43,159 nt of DNA from an uncultured Bacteroides sp. GTDB taxonomy: Bacteria > Bacteroidota > Bacteroidia > Bacteroidales > Bacteroidaceae. Below are positions 17,783 to 26,385 of the stretch, in pieces. The notes under the pieces are model-generated. The model was not told where the DNA came from and searched no databases. It saw only the letters and a list, made by a program, of their open reading frames with translations. The first letter of the stretch is position 1, and every line of letters begins with the position of its first letter. The stretch spans positions 1-43,159 of the forward strand of contig CALUJC010000027.1 of assembly GCA_944320865.1 (NCBI GenBank). The letters run 5' to 3'. Made by a program: the position numbers and the translations under genes.

Positions 17783-19294
17783 ATGAAGATTCTTAAGAGA
17801 ACATTTGCATATATCCTGCCGGCCTTAATGGTTGTGGGAGGTGCCAGTAGCTGTACGGATTTTATAGAGATTGATCCGGAGAATAAGGTGCCAGAGGAAG
17901 AGGTAGACTTCAGTGCAACCAGTGAAATGTACATGCCGGTGGTAGGCGTTTACAATGAGGTACGTGCTTCTGCCATGCACTGGATCAATGCGATTATGAT
18001 GTTTACGCGCGATGGCGATGTATGGTCCGGCCGTTATGACGACCAAGGTGCCGCTGCCGACTATAGCCGTAGTTTTGTGTATGACAATTCATTCTGGGGG
18101 GTGAACCAAGTATGGATTAACTGGTACAACATCATCCGTATTTCCAATGCGGCTTTGACGTCGCTGGACGGCTATGCCCAATACCTGTCCGAAGGCAGTG
18201 CAGACTATGCTACCTACCAGTCATACTGCGGCGAAGTGCGCACCATCCGTGCATGGGCTTACTACAACCTGGTGACCAACTTTGGTCCTGTGCCCATTTA
18301 CAGCGACAACTTGCAGACTGAATTCCGTCGTGCTACCGTTGAGTCTGTTTACAACTACATGTTGAGCGACTTGAACTACGCCATGCAACACATGGAGCAC
18401 ATGCGCCCCAACGAGATGGTTCATCAAGGAGCCATCACCGTCTATACGGCAGAAATGCTGGCAGCCAAGATATACATGCTGATGAACAACTGGGAGCAGG
18501 TAGAGACGCTGACCGATGACATTATCAACAATGGTAACTTTTCGCTGTATGGCGACTACTACCAGCTGTTCAAGATTCCCGGCAAGCTGTGCGATGAGTC
18601 TCTGTTTGAATGCCAGGTAACAGATTTCGGCCAAGGTTCCGGTGATGAGATTACCGTAGACCAGTTCTTTAACTGCCAAGGCCCGTTCAACCTGAAGAGT
18701 GCAGATGGAGCTAATTCACTTGGCGGTTGGGGCTTTGTTGGCTATGAGCCCGAATTCGTGACTTGGGCTGAAGAGCGTGGCGAAACGGTGCGTGCCACCA
18801 CAAGCTTCCTGAAGGCCGGCAGCACCACGCCCGAAGGTTGGGTTATAGGTAATGCGCAAGGTACTTCCACCGATTGCTGGAATGGCAAGAATTATGTGCC
18901 TTTCGACCAGATGACACCCGGCCGTACCACTTACGGCAGCAACAACAACGTGCGCATCTTCCGCTATGCCGACGTGCTGCTGATGAACGCTGAGGCCAAA
19001 GTGCGCAACGGCGGCAATGGCGACGAGCCGTTCAACGAAGTAAGACGCCGTGCCCAGATGCCTGAACTGACCAACGTAACGCTCGACCAGGTGCTGGACG
19101 AACGCCGCATGGAGCTGTGCAGTGAGTGGGGCTACGTGTACCAAGACTTGGTGCGCACCGGACGTGCCGCCACCGTGCTTGGTCCCAAGGGCTGGACGGA
19201 AGACAAGACTTACTGGCCTGTGCCTGCTACCCAGCTGGACAACCTGCCCGACTTGGCATTGGAGCCTGTAGAGTATAACGCCGTAGCGGAATAA
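17783..19294 (+). CDS. SusD-family glycan-binding lipoprotein
   Basis: A 503-residue surface lipoprotein with Cys24 in GGASSCTDF. The N-terminal RagB/SusD helical region includes WGVNQVWINWYNIIRISNAAL and the tetratricopeptide-like RTIRAWAYYNLV segment. The C-terminal part has the family signature around RIFRYADVLLMNAEAKVRNGG and LDERRMELCSEW. It caps the SusC barrel and binds the incoming oligosaccharide. It is placed between SusC and a GH43-like enzyme, which begins only 6 bases after its stop codon. Glycan specificity cannot be read from the sequence; beta-1,2-glucan is inferred from the GH144 and GH3 genes. Confidence 0.97.
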   Translation: MKILKRTFAYILPALMVVGGASSCTDFIEIDPENKVPEEEVDFSATSEMYMPVVGVYNEVRASAMHWINAIMMFTRDGDVWSGRYDDQGAAADYSRSFVYDNSFWGVNQVWINWYNIIRISNAALTSLDGYAQYLSEGSADYATYQSYCGEVRTIRAWAYYNLVTNFGPVPIYSDNLQTEFRRATVESVYNYMLSDLNYAMQHMEHMRPNEMVHQGAITVYTAEMLAAKIYMLMNNWEQVETLTDDIINNGNFSLYGDYYQLFKIPGKLCDESLFECQVTDFGQGSGDEITVDQFFNCQGPFNLKSADGANSLGGWGFVGYEPEFVTWAEERGETVRATTSFLKAGSTTPEGWVIGNAQGTSTDCWNGKNYVPFDQMTPGRTTYGSNNNVRIFRYADVLLMNAEAKVRNGGNGDEPFNEVRRRAQMPELTNVTLDQVLDERRMELCSEWGYVYQDLVRTGRAATVLGPKGWTEDKTYWPVPATQLDNLPDLALEPVEYNAVAE

Positions 19295-19300
19295 TAGAAT

Positions 19301-21406
19301 ATGGTACGGAATATCCTTTTGACATTGGGACTGACATTTGCCGCCGTTTTGGCGGCAAGTGCCAGCCCTGATGATTCTATACGGGTGGTGAAAGGCCAGG
19401 TGAGCGACTACTACATCACCGTGACCAAAGACCGCATAGTGAAGGGGCGCGTACTGGATGAACAGCATCGCCCGCTGGAAGGTGCTACGGTGATGTTTTT
19501 CGCCAGCCCCATGCACTGCACGACGGACGCCAATGGAGCGTTTGCCATCAAAGGCGCGGAGAACGACGTGCACCTGTACGTCTACTATCCGGGTAAGAAG
19601 CTGATGCACCGCACGCTGGCTTTGGCCGAGAACGACATTGATGTCGTGATGACGGACGAGGTGCACCGATCCGTTCCCCGCCGTCCGGCGCAGGCCACCC
19701 GTTGGTATGACCCGCAAGCACCGCTGTCGCGCACGTATTGCAACCCGATGAACATCAGCTACAACTTCGAGCCCTACAACAACAATGTGCGTCCCAATGG
19801 TTCTTTCCGTTCGGCGGCCGACCCGATGGCGTTGGAGTATAAGGGGGAATACTTTCTGTTCTCCACCAATCAGGGCGGTTTCCACTACTCCAAGAATCTG
19901 GCCGATTGGGAGTTCGTTCCTGCCACCTTCCAGCGCAAGCCCACGGACGACGACCAGTGCGCCCCGGCGGCTTACGTCAGCGGCGACACATTGTTCTACA
20001 CCGGCTCCACTTACGAGGGGCTGGCCGTGTGGTACAGCACGCAGCCCAAGTCGGGCCGCTTCAAGCGTGCCATCGAGAAGAACGTGCTGCCTACGTGGGA
20101 CCCTTGTTTCTTCCTGGACGATGACGGCAGGCTGTACATGTATTACGGCTCCAGCAACGAATATCCGCTGAAGGCCGTGGAGTTGGACCGCAACGACTTT
20201 TACCCCATCAGCAAGATACACGACGTGATGATGCTGCGCCCCGAGGAGCACGGCTGGGAACGCTTTGGCATGAACAACGACGACGAAGTGACCCTGCGTC
20301 CCTTTACCGAAGGTGCCTACATGACGAAGCACGACGGCAAGTACTACTTCCAGTATGGCGCGCCGGGCACGGAGTTCAAGGTGTATGCCGACGGCGTGTA
20401 TGTCAGCGACTCCCCGCTGGGTCCTTTCACCTACCAGAAGCATAACCCCATGTGCTACAAGCCCGGCGGCTACGTGCAGGGTTCGGGCCATGGCGGCACC
20501 TTCTGCGACGTGAAGGGCAACTACTGGCATGTGGCTACCTGCATGCTCTCGCTGAAGTACAAGTTCGAGCGCCGCATCGGGCTTTACCCCGTGGCGTTCG
20601 ACGAGGACGGGGTGATGTACTCGTCCACCGCTTTCGGCGATTATCCCAACTGGGCGGAACCTATCGACATCAAGCGTCCTGCCGACCGCTTTACGGGCTG
20701 GATGCTCTTGTCTTACGGCAAGCCGGTGCAGGTGTCGTCTACCGACAGCATCTACACGGCCTCCAACCTGACGGATGAAAGCATGCGCACCTATTGGTCG
20801 GCAGCCAGCGGAAATCCGGGCGAATGGGTCGTATTGGATTTGGAAGGAATGAAGACGGTGCGGGCTGTACAGTTAAATTTTTATGAACATAAAGCATTTC
20901 AACACAACCGTGCCATGGATATTTATCACCAATATCGTATATTTGCCTCGGATAATGGAAAAGATTGGACATTGGTGGTGGACAAGAGCGACAGCGACAA
21001 GGATTGCCCGCACGACTACATCGAGCTGGCCGAACCCTTGCAGACCCGTTACCTGAAGTTTGAAAGCGTGCATGTGCCCACGGGCCACGTGGCACTGTCG
21101 GAATTCCGCGTGTTTGGCAACGCCGGTGGCAGTGCTCCGCAAGCGGTAGAAGGCTTTAAGGTGAAGCGCGACAAGAAGGACGCCCGCAATGCCCTGATTT
21201 CGTGGAAACCCGTGGAAGGCGCGTATGGCTACAACATCTATTATGGTATTGCCGAAGACAAAATGTATAACAGCATTACCGTATTGGGTGACGCCTCTTA
21301 CGACTTCCGTGGCATGGACCGTGACACGGACTACTGCTTCTCCGTGGAGGCGCTGAGCGAAAACGGGCGTTCGCCCCTAAGCCCCGCAGTCCGTGTGCGC
21401 AAGTAG
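19301..21406 (+). CDS. GH43-like enzyme with F5/8C and FN3 domains
   Basis: A 701-residue exported protein with a signal peptide to about Ala21. A carboxypeptidase-regulatory-like beta-sandwich follows (about 45-118). Then comes a five-bladed GH43-type propeller (about 130-465), an F5/8 type C (discoidin) domain (about 465-610) and a C-terminal fibronectin type III domain (about 612-701). The GH43 acidic triad seems intact: Asp174 in AADPMALEY, Asp267 in TWDPCFF and Glu337 in TEGAYM; the GSGHGGTF turn typical of the family is also present. Activity is unknown; GH43 members usually cut arabinose, xylose or galactose linkages, which is unexpected next to beta-1,2-glucan enzymes. It may bind or trim a side residue. 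The gene has an AT-rich patch near 20865-20975. Confidence 0.8.
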   Translation: MVRNILLTLGLTFAAVLAASASPDDSIRVVKGQVSDYYITVTKDRIVKGRVLDEQHRPLEGATVMFFASPMHCTTDANGAFAIKGAENDVHLYVYYPGKKLMHRTLALAENDIDVVMTDEVHRSVPRRPAQATRWYDPQAPLSRTYCNPMNISYNFEPYNNNVRPNGSFRSAADPMALEYKGEYFLFSTNQGGFHYSKNLADWEFVPATFQRKPTDDDQCAPAAYVSGDTLFYTGSTYEGLAVWYSTQPKSGRFKRAIEKNVLPTWDPCFFLDDDGRLYMYYGSSNEYPLKAVELDRNDFYPISKIHDVMMLRPEEHGWERFGMNNDDEVTLRPFTEGAYMTKHDGKYYFQYGAPGTEFKVYADGVYVSDSPLGPFTYQKHNPMCYKPGGYVQGSGHGGTFCDVKGNYWHVATCMLSLKYKFERRIGLYPVAFDEDGVMYSSTAFGDYPNWAEPIDIKRPADRFTGWMLLSYGKPVQVSSTDSIYTASNLTDESMRTYWSAASGNPGEWVVLDLEGMKTVRAVQLNFYEHKAFQHNRAMDIYHQYRIFASDNGKDWTLVVDKSDSDKDCPHDYIELAEPLQTRYLKFESVHVPTGHVALSEFRVFGNAGGSAPQAVEGFKVKRDKKDARNALISWKPVEGAYGYNIYYGIAEDKMYNSITVLGDASYDFRGMDRDTDYCFSVEALSENGRSPLSPAVRVRK

Positions 21407-21433
21407 CCGCCGGTGGGGTTGAACAACTGCCGT

Positions 21434-21499
21434 GGTAGCCTTCCTACGCTACCCCGGTAGCCTTCCAACCCCAGCACGGTAGCGTAGGAAGGCTACCAA
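21434..21499. repeat. Tandem array 2: three 22-nt units
   Basis: Units of 22 nt start at 21434, 21456 and 21478 in the spacer between the GH43-like and GH3 genes. The third unit starts GGTAGCGTAGGAAGGCTACC, which is the exact reverse complement of the first 20 bases of the first unit, so the array can fold into one long stem with the middle unit as a loop. It lies inside what appears to be one operon transcript, where such a stem could affect mRNA processing or relative expression. Confidence 0.9.
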
Positions 21500-21572
21500 C
21501 GGGCTGATTTGCAGACCGTTGCGAAGCTATGTGAAAGAGACAATAAATATTACCTTTAAAACAAACACAGAC

Positions 21573-23900
21573 ATGAAAAAATTATCTTTATTGGCTGCCG
21601 TATCCCTGTCCGCAGTGATGGCGACGGCGACACCGAAAGGCGACAAGCCCGAAAGTGCCCCCCGCGACATGGACACATTCATTACGGAACTGATGGGCAA
21701 AATGACCCTGGAAGAAAAAATCGGTCAGCTGAACTTGCCGGTGACGGGTGAAATCGTTACCGGACAGGCCAAAAGCAGCGATGTGGCCAAGCAGATTGAG
21801 CAGGGGCTCGTGGGAGGCTTGTTCAACCTGAAAGGTGTGGACCGCATCCGCGACGTGCAGAAGCTTGCAGTAGAAAACTCACGCCTTGGCATACCTTTGA
21901 TTTTCGGTATGGATGTGATTCACGGCTATGAGACGGTGTTCCCTATTCCTCTCGGACTGTCGTGCAGCTGGAATATGGAGGCCGTAGAGCAGTCGGCGCG
22001 CATTGCAGCCATCGAGGCCAGTGCCGATGGCATCTGCTGGACATTCAGCCCGATGGTGGACGTCTGCCGCGACCCGCGTTGGGGGCGCGCCAGCGAAGGC
22101 AACGGTGAAGACCCCTTCCTGGGCGGAGCCATTGCCCAAGCCATGGTGCGTGGCTATCAGGGAGCCGACAAGAGCACCCAGCTGCAAGGGAATGACCAGA
22201 TTATGGCCTGCGTAAAGCACTTTGCCCTCTACGGGGCTCCCGATGCAGGACGCGATTATAACACGGTGGACATGAGCCGCAACCGCATGTTCAACGAATA
22301 CCTTTATCCCTACCAGGCTGCGGTAGATGCCGGCGCAGGCAGCTTCATGGCTTCGTTCAACGAAGTGGATGGCGTGCCCGCCACGGCCAACAAGTGGCTG
22401 ATGACCGACGTGCTGCGCACGCAGTGGGGATTCGACGGCTTTGTAGTAACCGACTATACGGGCATTGCAGAGTTGGTACCCCATGGCATTGGTGACCTGC
22501 AGACCGTTTCCGCCCGCGCCCTCGAGGCCGGCATTGACATGGACATGGTGAGCGAAGGCTTCGTAGGCACGCTGAAAAAGTCGGTCGAAGAAGGCAAAAT
22601 CAGCATGGCCTACATCGATCAGGCTTGCCGCCGCATCTTGGAAGCCAAATACAAGCTCGGCCTGTTTGACGACCCTTATAAATATTGTGACTTGAAGCGT
22701 CCGGCCAAGGATGTGTTCAACAAAGAAAACCGCGCCGTAGCTCGCCGGATAGCCAGCGAGTGCTTCGTGTTGCTGAAAAACGAACCCGCCGCTGCCGGAC
22801 AGGCTCCTGTGCTGCCGTTGCAGAAGAAGGGCACCGTGGCAGTCATCGGCCCGTTGGGCAACAGCCGCAGCAACATGCCGGGCACATGGAGTGTGGCCGC
22901 CCGCCTCAACGACTATCCTTCGCTCTACGAAGGCCTGAAGGAAATGACCAAGGGCCAGGTGGAAGTGCTTTACGCCAAGGGCAGCAACCTGATGAGCGAT
23001 GCCGCTTACGAGGAGCGCGCCACTACGTTCGGCCGTTCGCTGAACCGTGATAACCGTAGCGACAAGGAGTTGCTGGATGAGGCCCTTGCCGTAGCTGCCA
23101 AGGCCGATGTCATTGTGGCTGCCTTGGGCGAAGCTTCCGAAATGAGCGGAGAATCGTCCAGCCGTAGCGAAATCGGCATACCCGACACCCAACACGCCTT
23201 GCTCGAAGCTTTGCTGAAGACGGGCAAGCCGGTGGTATTGACCCTGTTCACCGGTCGTCCCCTTACGCTGACATGGGAGCAGGAACATGTGCCTGCCATC
23301 CTCAACGTATGGTTTGGTGGAAGCGAGGCAGCCTATGCCATTGGCGACGTACTCTTTGGCGATGTCAATCCCAGCGGCAAGCTGAGCATGTCTTTCCCCA
23401 AGAACATGGGACAGGTGCCCATCTATTATAACCACAAGAATACCGGCCGCCCCTTGGCAGAAGGACGCTGGTTTGAGAAGTTCCGCAGCAATTACCTGGA
23501 TGTGGACAACGACCCGCTCTATCCCTTCGGCTACGGATTGTCGTACACCACCTTTCAGTACAGCGACGTTACGCTCGACAAGGCGTCGATGAACATCAAT
23601 GGCGAGATTACCGCCAGTGTGACGCTGACCAATACCGGCAAATACGACGGTGCGGAAGTGGTACAGCTCTACTTGCGCGACCTGGTGGGCAGCATCACCC
23701 GTCCGGTAAAAGAACTGAAAGGCTTCCAGAAAGTCTTCCTGAAGGCCGGTGAGAGCAAGACGGTTTCCTTCAAGATTGACGCCGACTTGCTGAAGTTCTA
23801 TAACTATGACATCGACTATGTGTGCGAGCCGGGTGACTTTGACGTCATGATAGGCGGCAACAGCCACGATGTGAAGTCGGCACGGTTCACATTGGAATAA
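21573..23900 (+). CDS. GH3 beta-glucosidase
   Basis: A 775-residue exported GH3 enzyme. I start it at 21573 (MKKLSLLAAV), which gives a clean signal peptide. The TIM-barrel domain carries KHF (around 215) and the nucleophile Asp294 in VVTDYTG. The alpha/beta sandwich contains the probable acid/base Glu in EMSGESSSR, and a C-terminal FN3-like domain completes the usual three-domain layout. It would remove glucose from the non-reducing end of beta-glucooligosaccharides. A GH3 enzyme of B. thetaiotaomicron (BT3567) acts on beta-1,2-glucooligosaccharides and is associated with a GH144 homologue. The same pairing here supports that role, though beta-1,3 or beta-1,6 activity cannot be excluded from the sequence. 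Confidence 0.92.
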   Translation: MKKLSLLAAVSLSAVMATATPKGDKPESAPRDMDTFITELMGKMTLEEKIGQLNLPVTGEIVTGQAKSSDVAKQIEQGLVGGLFNLKGVDRIRDVQKLAVENSRLGIPLIFGMDVIHGYETVFPIPLGLSCSWNMEAVEQSARIAAIEASADGICWTFSPMVDVCRDPRWGRASEGNGEDPFLGGAIAQAMVRGYQGADKSTQLQGNDQIMACVKHFALYGAPDAGRDYNTVDMSRNRMFNEYLYPYQAAVDAGAGSFMASFNEVDGVPATANKWLMTDVLRTQWGFDGFVVTDYTGIAELVPHGIGDLQTVSARALEAGIDMDMVSEGFVGTLKKSVEEGKISMAYIDQACRRILEAKYKLGLFDDPYKYCDLKRPAKDVFNKENRAVARRIASECFVLLKNEPAAAGQAPVLPLQKKGTVAVIGPLGNSRSNMPGTWSVAARLNDYPSLYEGLKEMTKGQVEVLYAKGSNLMSDAAYEERATTFGRSLNRDNRSDKELLDEALAVAAKADVIVAALGEASEMSGESSSRSEIGIPDTQHALLEALLKTGKPVVLTLFTGRPLTLTWEQEHVPAILNVWFGGSEAAYAIGDVLFGDVNPSGKLSMSFPKNMGQVPIYYNHKNTGRPLAEGRWFEKFRSNYLDVDNDPLYPFGYGLSYTTFQYSDVTLDKASMNINGEITASVTLTNTGKYDGAEVVQLYLRDLVGSITRPVKELKGFQKVFLKAGESKTVSFKIDADLLKFYNYDIDYVCEPGDFDVMIGGNSHDVKSARFTLE

Positions 23901-23913
23901 ACTAATCTTCGGA

Positions 23914-23953
23914 AAACACCTGTGCTTCTCCCGACGGGGTGGTACAGGTGTTT
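23914..23953 (+). terminator. Intercistronic hairpin after the GH3 gene
   Basis: AAACACCTGT (23914-23923) pairs perfectly with ACAGGTGTTT (23944-23953) around a 20-nt loop that itself has a CCC/GGG stem. No long U-run follows, so it may be a weak terminator or an mRNA-stabilising structure rather than a full stop between GH3 and the next gene. Confidence 0.6.
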
Positions 23954-23973
23954 CTACTAATATCCATAACATC

Positions 23974-24846
23974 ATGAAACGCATTTCTTTTATTCATTCT
24001 CTTCTGCTCGTGGCTGCCATATCCGTACTTGGGGCATGCCAAAGCAAGACGGCTCAGAAACCGGAACCTCTGCAGGTTATGACTTTCAACATCCGCTTGG
24101 ATGTTTCATCGGACAGCCTTAATAGTTGGCCCTACCGCAAGGCCGGAGCCGCTCAACTCATTTCTTATTATGCACCCGACTTGCTGGGCATGCAGGAGGT
24201 GTTGCCCAACCAGTTGGCCGACCTCAAGCAGGCACTGCCGCAATACACTGCCATCGGCGTGGGGCGCGATGACGGGAAGACGGCCGGCGAGTATTGCCCC
24301 GTATTCTTTAACACCGAGCGCTTCGAGCTGCTGAAGCATGGCGACTTCTCCCTGAGCGAGCAACCTGAAACGTTCGGCGTGAAAGGCTGGGATGCGGAGT
24401 GCAACCGCGTGTGCACCTGGGCTTTGCTGACGGACAAAGTGAACGGCGGCCAGGTGGCTTACTTCAACACCCACCTCGACCATATCGGAACGGTGGCACG
24501 CCGCGAAGGTGTCCGCCTCGTGATGCAGAAGATGCAAGAACTGGCCCCGGGCGTACCTGCCATCCTGACCGGCGACTTTAATTGCGGTCCGGAGGAAGAA
24601 CCGTCCCGGGTCCTGGAAGAAGGCGGCATGAAGAATGCACAGAAGGTGGCCGACATCACCTATGGCCCTTCGTGGAGTTTCCACGACTTTGGCCGATTGC
24701 CGTTGGCCGAACGTCCGTTGCTGGACTATGTGTATGTCACCCCGCAGGTCGAAGTGGCCCGTTGCCGTGTCATTCAGGATACTCCAGACGGTGGAGGCTA
24801 CTACTCTGACCACAACCCTGTGCTGGTGGAGATTAAAAGCAAGTAA
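23974..24846 (+). CDS. Endonuclease/exonuclease/phosphatase-fold lipoprotein
   Basis: A 290-residue lipoprotein (Cys22 in LGACQ) made of one DNase I-like metal-dependent phosphoesterase domain. All family motifs are present: MTFNIR near the N-terminus, the metal-binding Glu in LLGMQEV, NTHLDHIG, TGDFNCGP, DYVYV and the C-terminal SDHNPV with the catalytic His. Members cut phosphodiesters or phosphomonoesters in nucleic acids, inositol phosphates or sphingomyelin. The export signal and the PUL setting argue against DNA repair. One idea is removal of phosphoglycerol or similar phosphate groups from an osmoregulated periplasmic glucan, which is inference only. It lies between the GH3 and GH144 genes on the same strand. 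Confidence 0.85.
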   Translation: MKRISFIHSLLLVAAISVLGACQSKTAQKPEPLQVMTFNIRLDVSSDSLNSWPYRKAGAAQLISYYAPDLLGMQEVLPNQLADLKQALPQYTAIGVGRDDGKTAGEYCPVFFNTERFELLKHGDFSLSEQPETFGVKGWDAECNRVCTWALLTDKVNGGQVAYFNTHLDHIGTVARREGVRLVMQKMQELAPGVPAILTGDFNCGPEEEPSRVLEEGGMKNAQKVADITYGPSWSFHDFGRLPLAERPLLDYVYVTPQVEVARCRVIQDTPDGGGYYSDHNPVLVEIKSK

Positions 24847-24875
24847 TTTACTTTATTATTACTGTGACCATATTG

Positions 24876-24985
24876 CAGCACTACTTTACTCCTAATAAAG
24901 CATTACTTTATTAGGACTAAAGCATTGCTTTATCCTTAGTAAAGTAACACTTTATTCCTGTTGAAGAAAAAATAAAGTGCTTAAC
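24876..24985. repeat. Tandem array 3: about five 22-nt AT-rich units
   Basis: Units of 22 nt start at 24876, 24898, 24920, 24942 and, more diverged, 24964. The core is AAAG, a five-base loop, then CTTT; for example CTAATAAAG and CTTTATTAG pair perfectly around CATTA at 24892-24914. The sequence has nothing in common with the GC-rich arrays at 10.9, 21.4 and 39.9 kb, but the period is the same. It fills much of the 183-base spacer between the phosphoesterase and GH144 genes. Confidence 0.85.
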
Positions 24986-25029
24986 TGCTATCAACCAATA
25001 GGTTATCTGATTTTTTAAATGACTACGAC

Positions 25030-26370
25030 ATGAAACTGAAATATACATTTCTTTTATTGTTCCTGTTGCCTGCCCTCACGCAGTGCAAGGCGCCCAAGGC
25101 GGAGGACAAGACGCAAGCCATCAGCGATGAGGCACTGCTCGACACCATCGAGCGCCGCACCTTCAACTACTTCTGGGACGGCGCCGAGCCCAACAGCGGC
25201 CTGGCCCGCGAACGCATCCACATGGATGGCATCTACCCCGAGAACGACCAGAACGTAGTGACCAGCGGAGGCAGCGGCTTCGGCATCATGGCCGTGCTGG
25301 CCGGCATAGACCGTGGCTATGTGACGCGTGCCGAGGGTTTGGCCCGCATGGAGCGCATTGTTGCCTTCCTGGAACGTGCCGACCGTTTCAACGGCGTATA
25401 TCCGCACTGGTGGTATGGCGACACGGGCAAGGTGAAACCTTTCGGGCAGAAAGACAATGGTGGCGACCTGGTGGAGACTGCCTTCTTGATGCAGGCCTTG
25501 CTGTGCGTACACCAATATTATATTAACGGCTCCGAGCAAGAGCAGGCCCTGGCCGCCCGCATCGACAAGCTTTGGCGCGAGGTAAACTGGGATTATCACC
25601 GCAAAGACGGGCAGAACGTGCTCTACTGGCACTGGAGTCCGGAGTATGGTTGGGAGATGAACTTCCCCGTGCACGGCTATAACGAGTGCCTCATCATGTA
25701 CATCCTGGCCGCCGCCTCGCCCACACATGCCATTCCGGCCGAAGCCTATCATGAAGGTTGGGCGGAGAAAGGTGCCATCGTCTCCCCGCACCAAGTGGAA
25801 GGCTTGCCCCTGCAACTGCGCTACCAAGGCACGGAAGCCGGCCCGCTGTTCTGGGCACACTACTCCTTCCTGGGACTTAACCCCACGGGCTTGCAAGACA
25901 AGTATTGCACCGATTACTTCGACGAGATGCGCAACCTCACGCTCATCAACCGCGCTTATTGTGTACGCAATCCCAAGCAATACAAGGGCTACGGGCCCGA
26001 CTGCTGGGGCCTGACCGCCAGCTATTCGGTGGTAGGCTATGCCGCCCATGCGCCCAACGAGGCTTCCGACCACGGGGTCATCTCGCCTACGGCAGCCCTT
26101 TCGTCCATTGTCTATACGCCCGAAGAGTCCATGCAGGTGATGCGCTACCTATATGACAGGCGCGACAAGGTGCTGGGCGCTTACGGCTTCTACGATGCTT
26201 TCAGCGAGACGGACAACTGGTATCCGCAGCGTTATCTGGCCATCGACCAAGGCCCCATCGCCGTGATGATAGAAAACTACCGCAGCGGCCTGTTGTGGAA
26301 GCTCTTCATGAGTCATCCCGATGTGCAGAAAGGCTTGGAGAAGTTGGGCTTTACGGTGAATAAGAAGTAA
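25030..26370 (+). CDS. GH144-type endo-beta-1,2-glucanase lipoprotein
   Basis: A 446-residue lipoprotein with Cys19 (ALTQCK) and an (alpha/alpha)6-barrel 'glycoamylase-like' domain. The motifs RTFNYFWDGAEP, VTSGGSGFGIMA, DNGGDLVETAF, WHWSPEYGWEMNF and GYNECLIMYI are those of the group that defines GH144. Glu149 and Glu219 have the spacing of the two essential acids (Glu142 and Glu211) of the Chitinophaga pinensis enzyme, as I recall it. It would cut beta-1,2-glucan chains internally to sophorose-type oligosaccharides, which the GH3 enzyme could finish. GH162 is another beta-1,2-glucanase family, but this sequence looks like GH144. It is followed 15 bases later by a serine hydrolase. Confidence 0.88.
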   Translation: MKLKYTFLLLFLLPALTQCKAPKAEDKTQAISDEALLDTIERRTFNYFWDGAEPNSGLARERIHMDGIYPENDQNVVTSGGSGFGIMAVLAGIDRGYVTRAEGLARMERIVAFLERADRFNGVYPHWWYGDTGKVKPFGQKDNGGDLVETAFLMQALLCVHQYYINGSEQEQALAARIDKLWREVNWDYHRKDGQNVLYWHWSPEYGWEMNFPVHGYNECLIMYILAAASPTHAIPAEAYHEGWAEKGAIVSPHQVEGLPLQLRYQGTEAGPLFWAHYSFLGLNPTGLQDKYCTDYFDEMRNLTLINRAYCVRNPKQYKGYGPDCWGLTASYSVVGYAAHAPNEASDHGVISPTAALSSIVYTPEESMQVMRYLYDRRDKVLGAYGFYDAFSETDNWYPQRYLAIDQGPIAVMIENYRSGLLWKLFMSHPDVQKGLEKLGFTVNKK

Positions 26371-26385
26371 AAAGGAACCGTTGCC

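Noticed and set aside
18716-20530. A 604-codon minus-strand frame opposite SusD and the GH43-like gene
   Set aside because: It is fully antisense to two well-supported genes and shows no family motif or signal.
21879-23984. A 701-codon minus-strand frame opposite the GH3 gene
   Set aside because: Antisense to a complete GH3 enzyme; composition is His/Val/Gln-rich as expected of a shadow.
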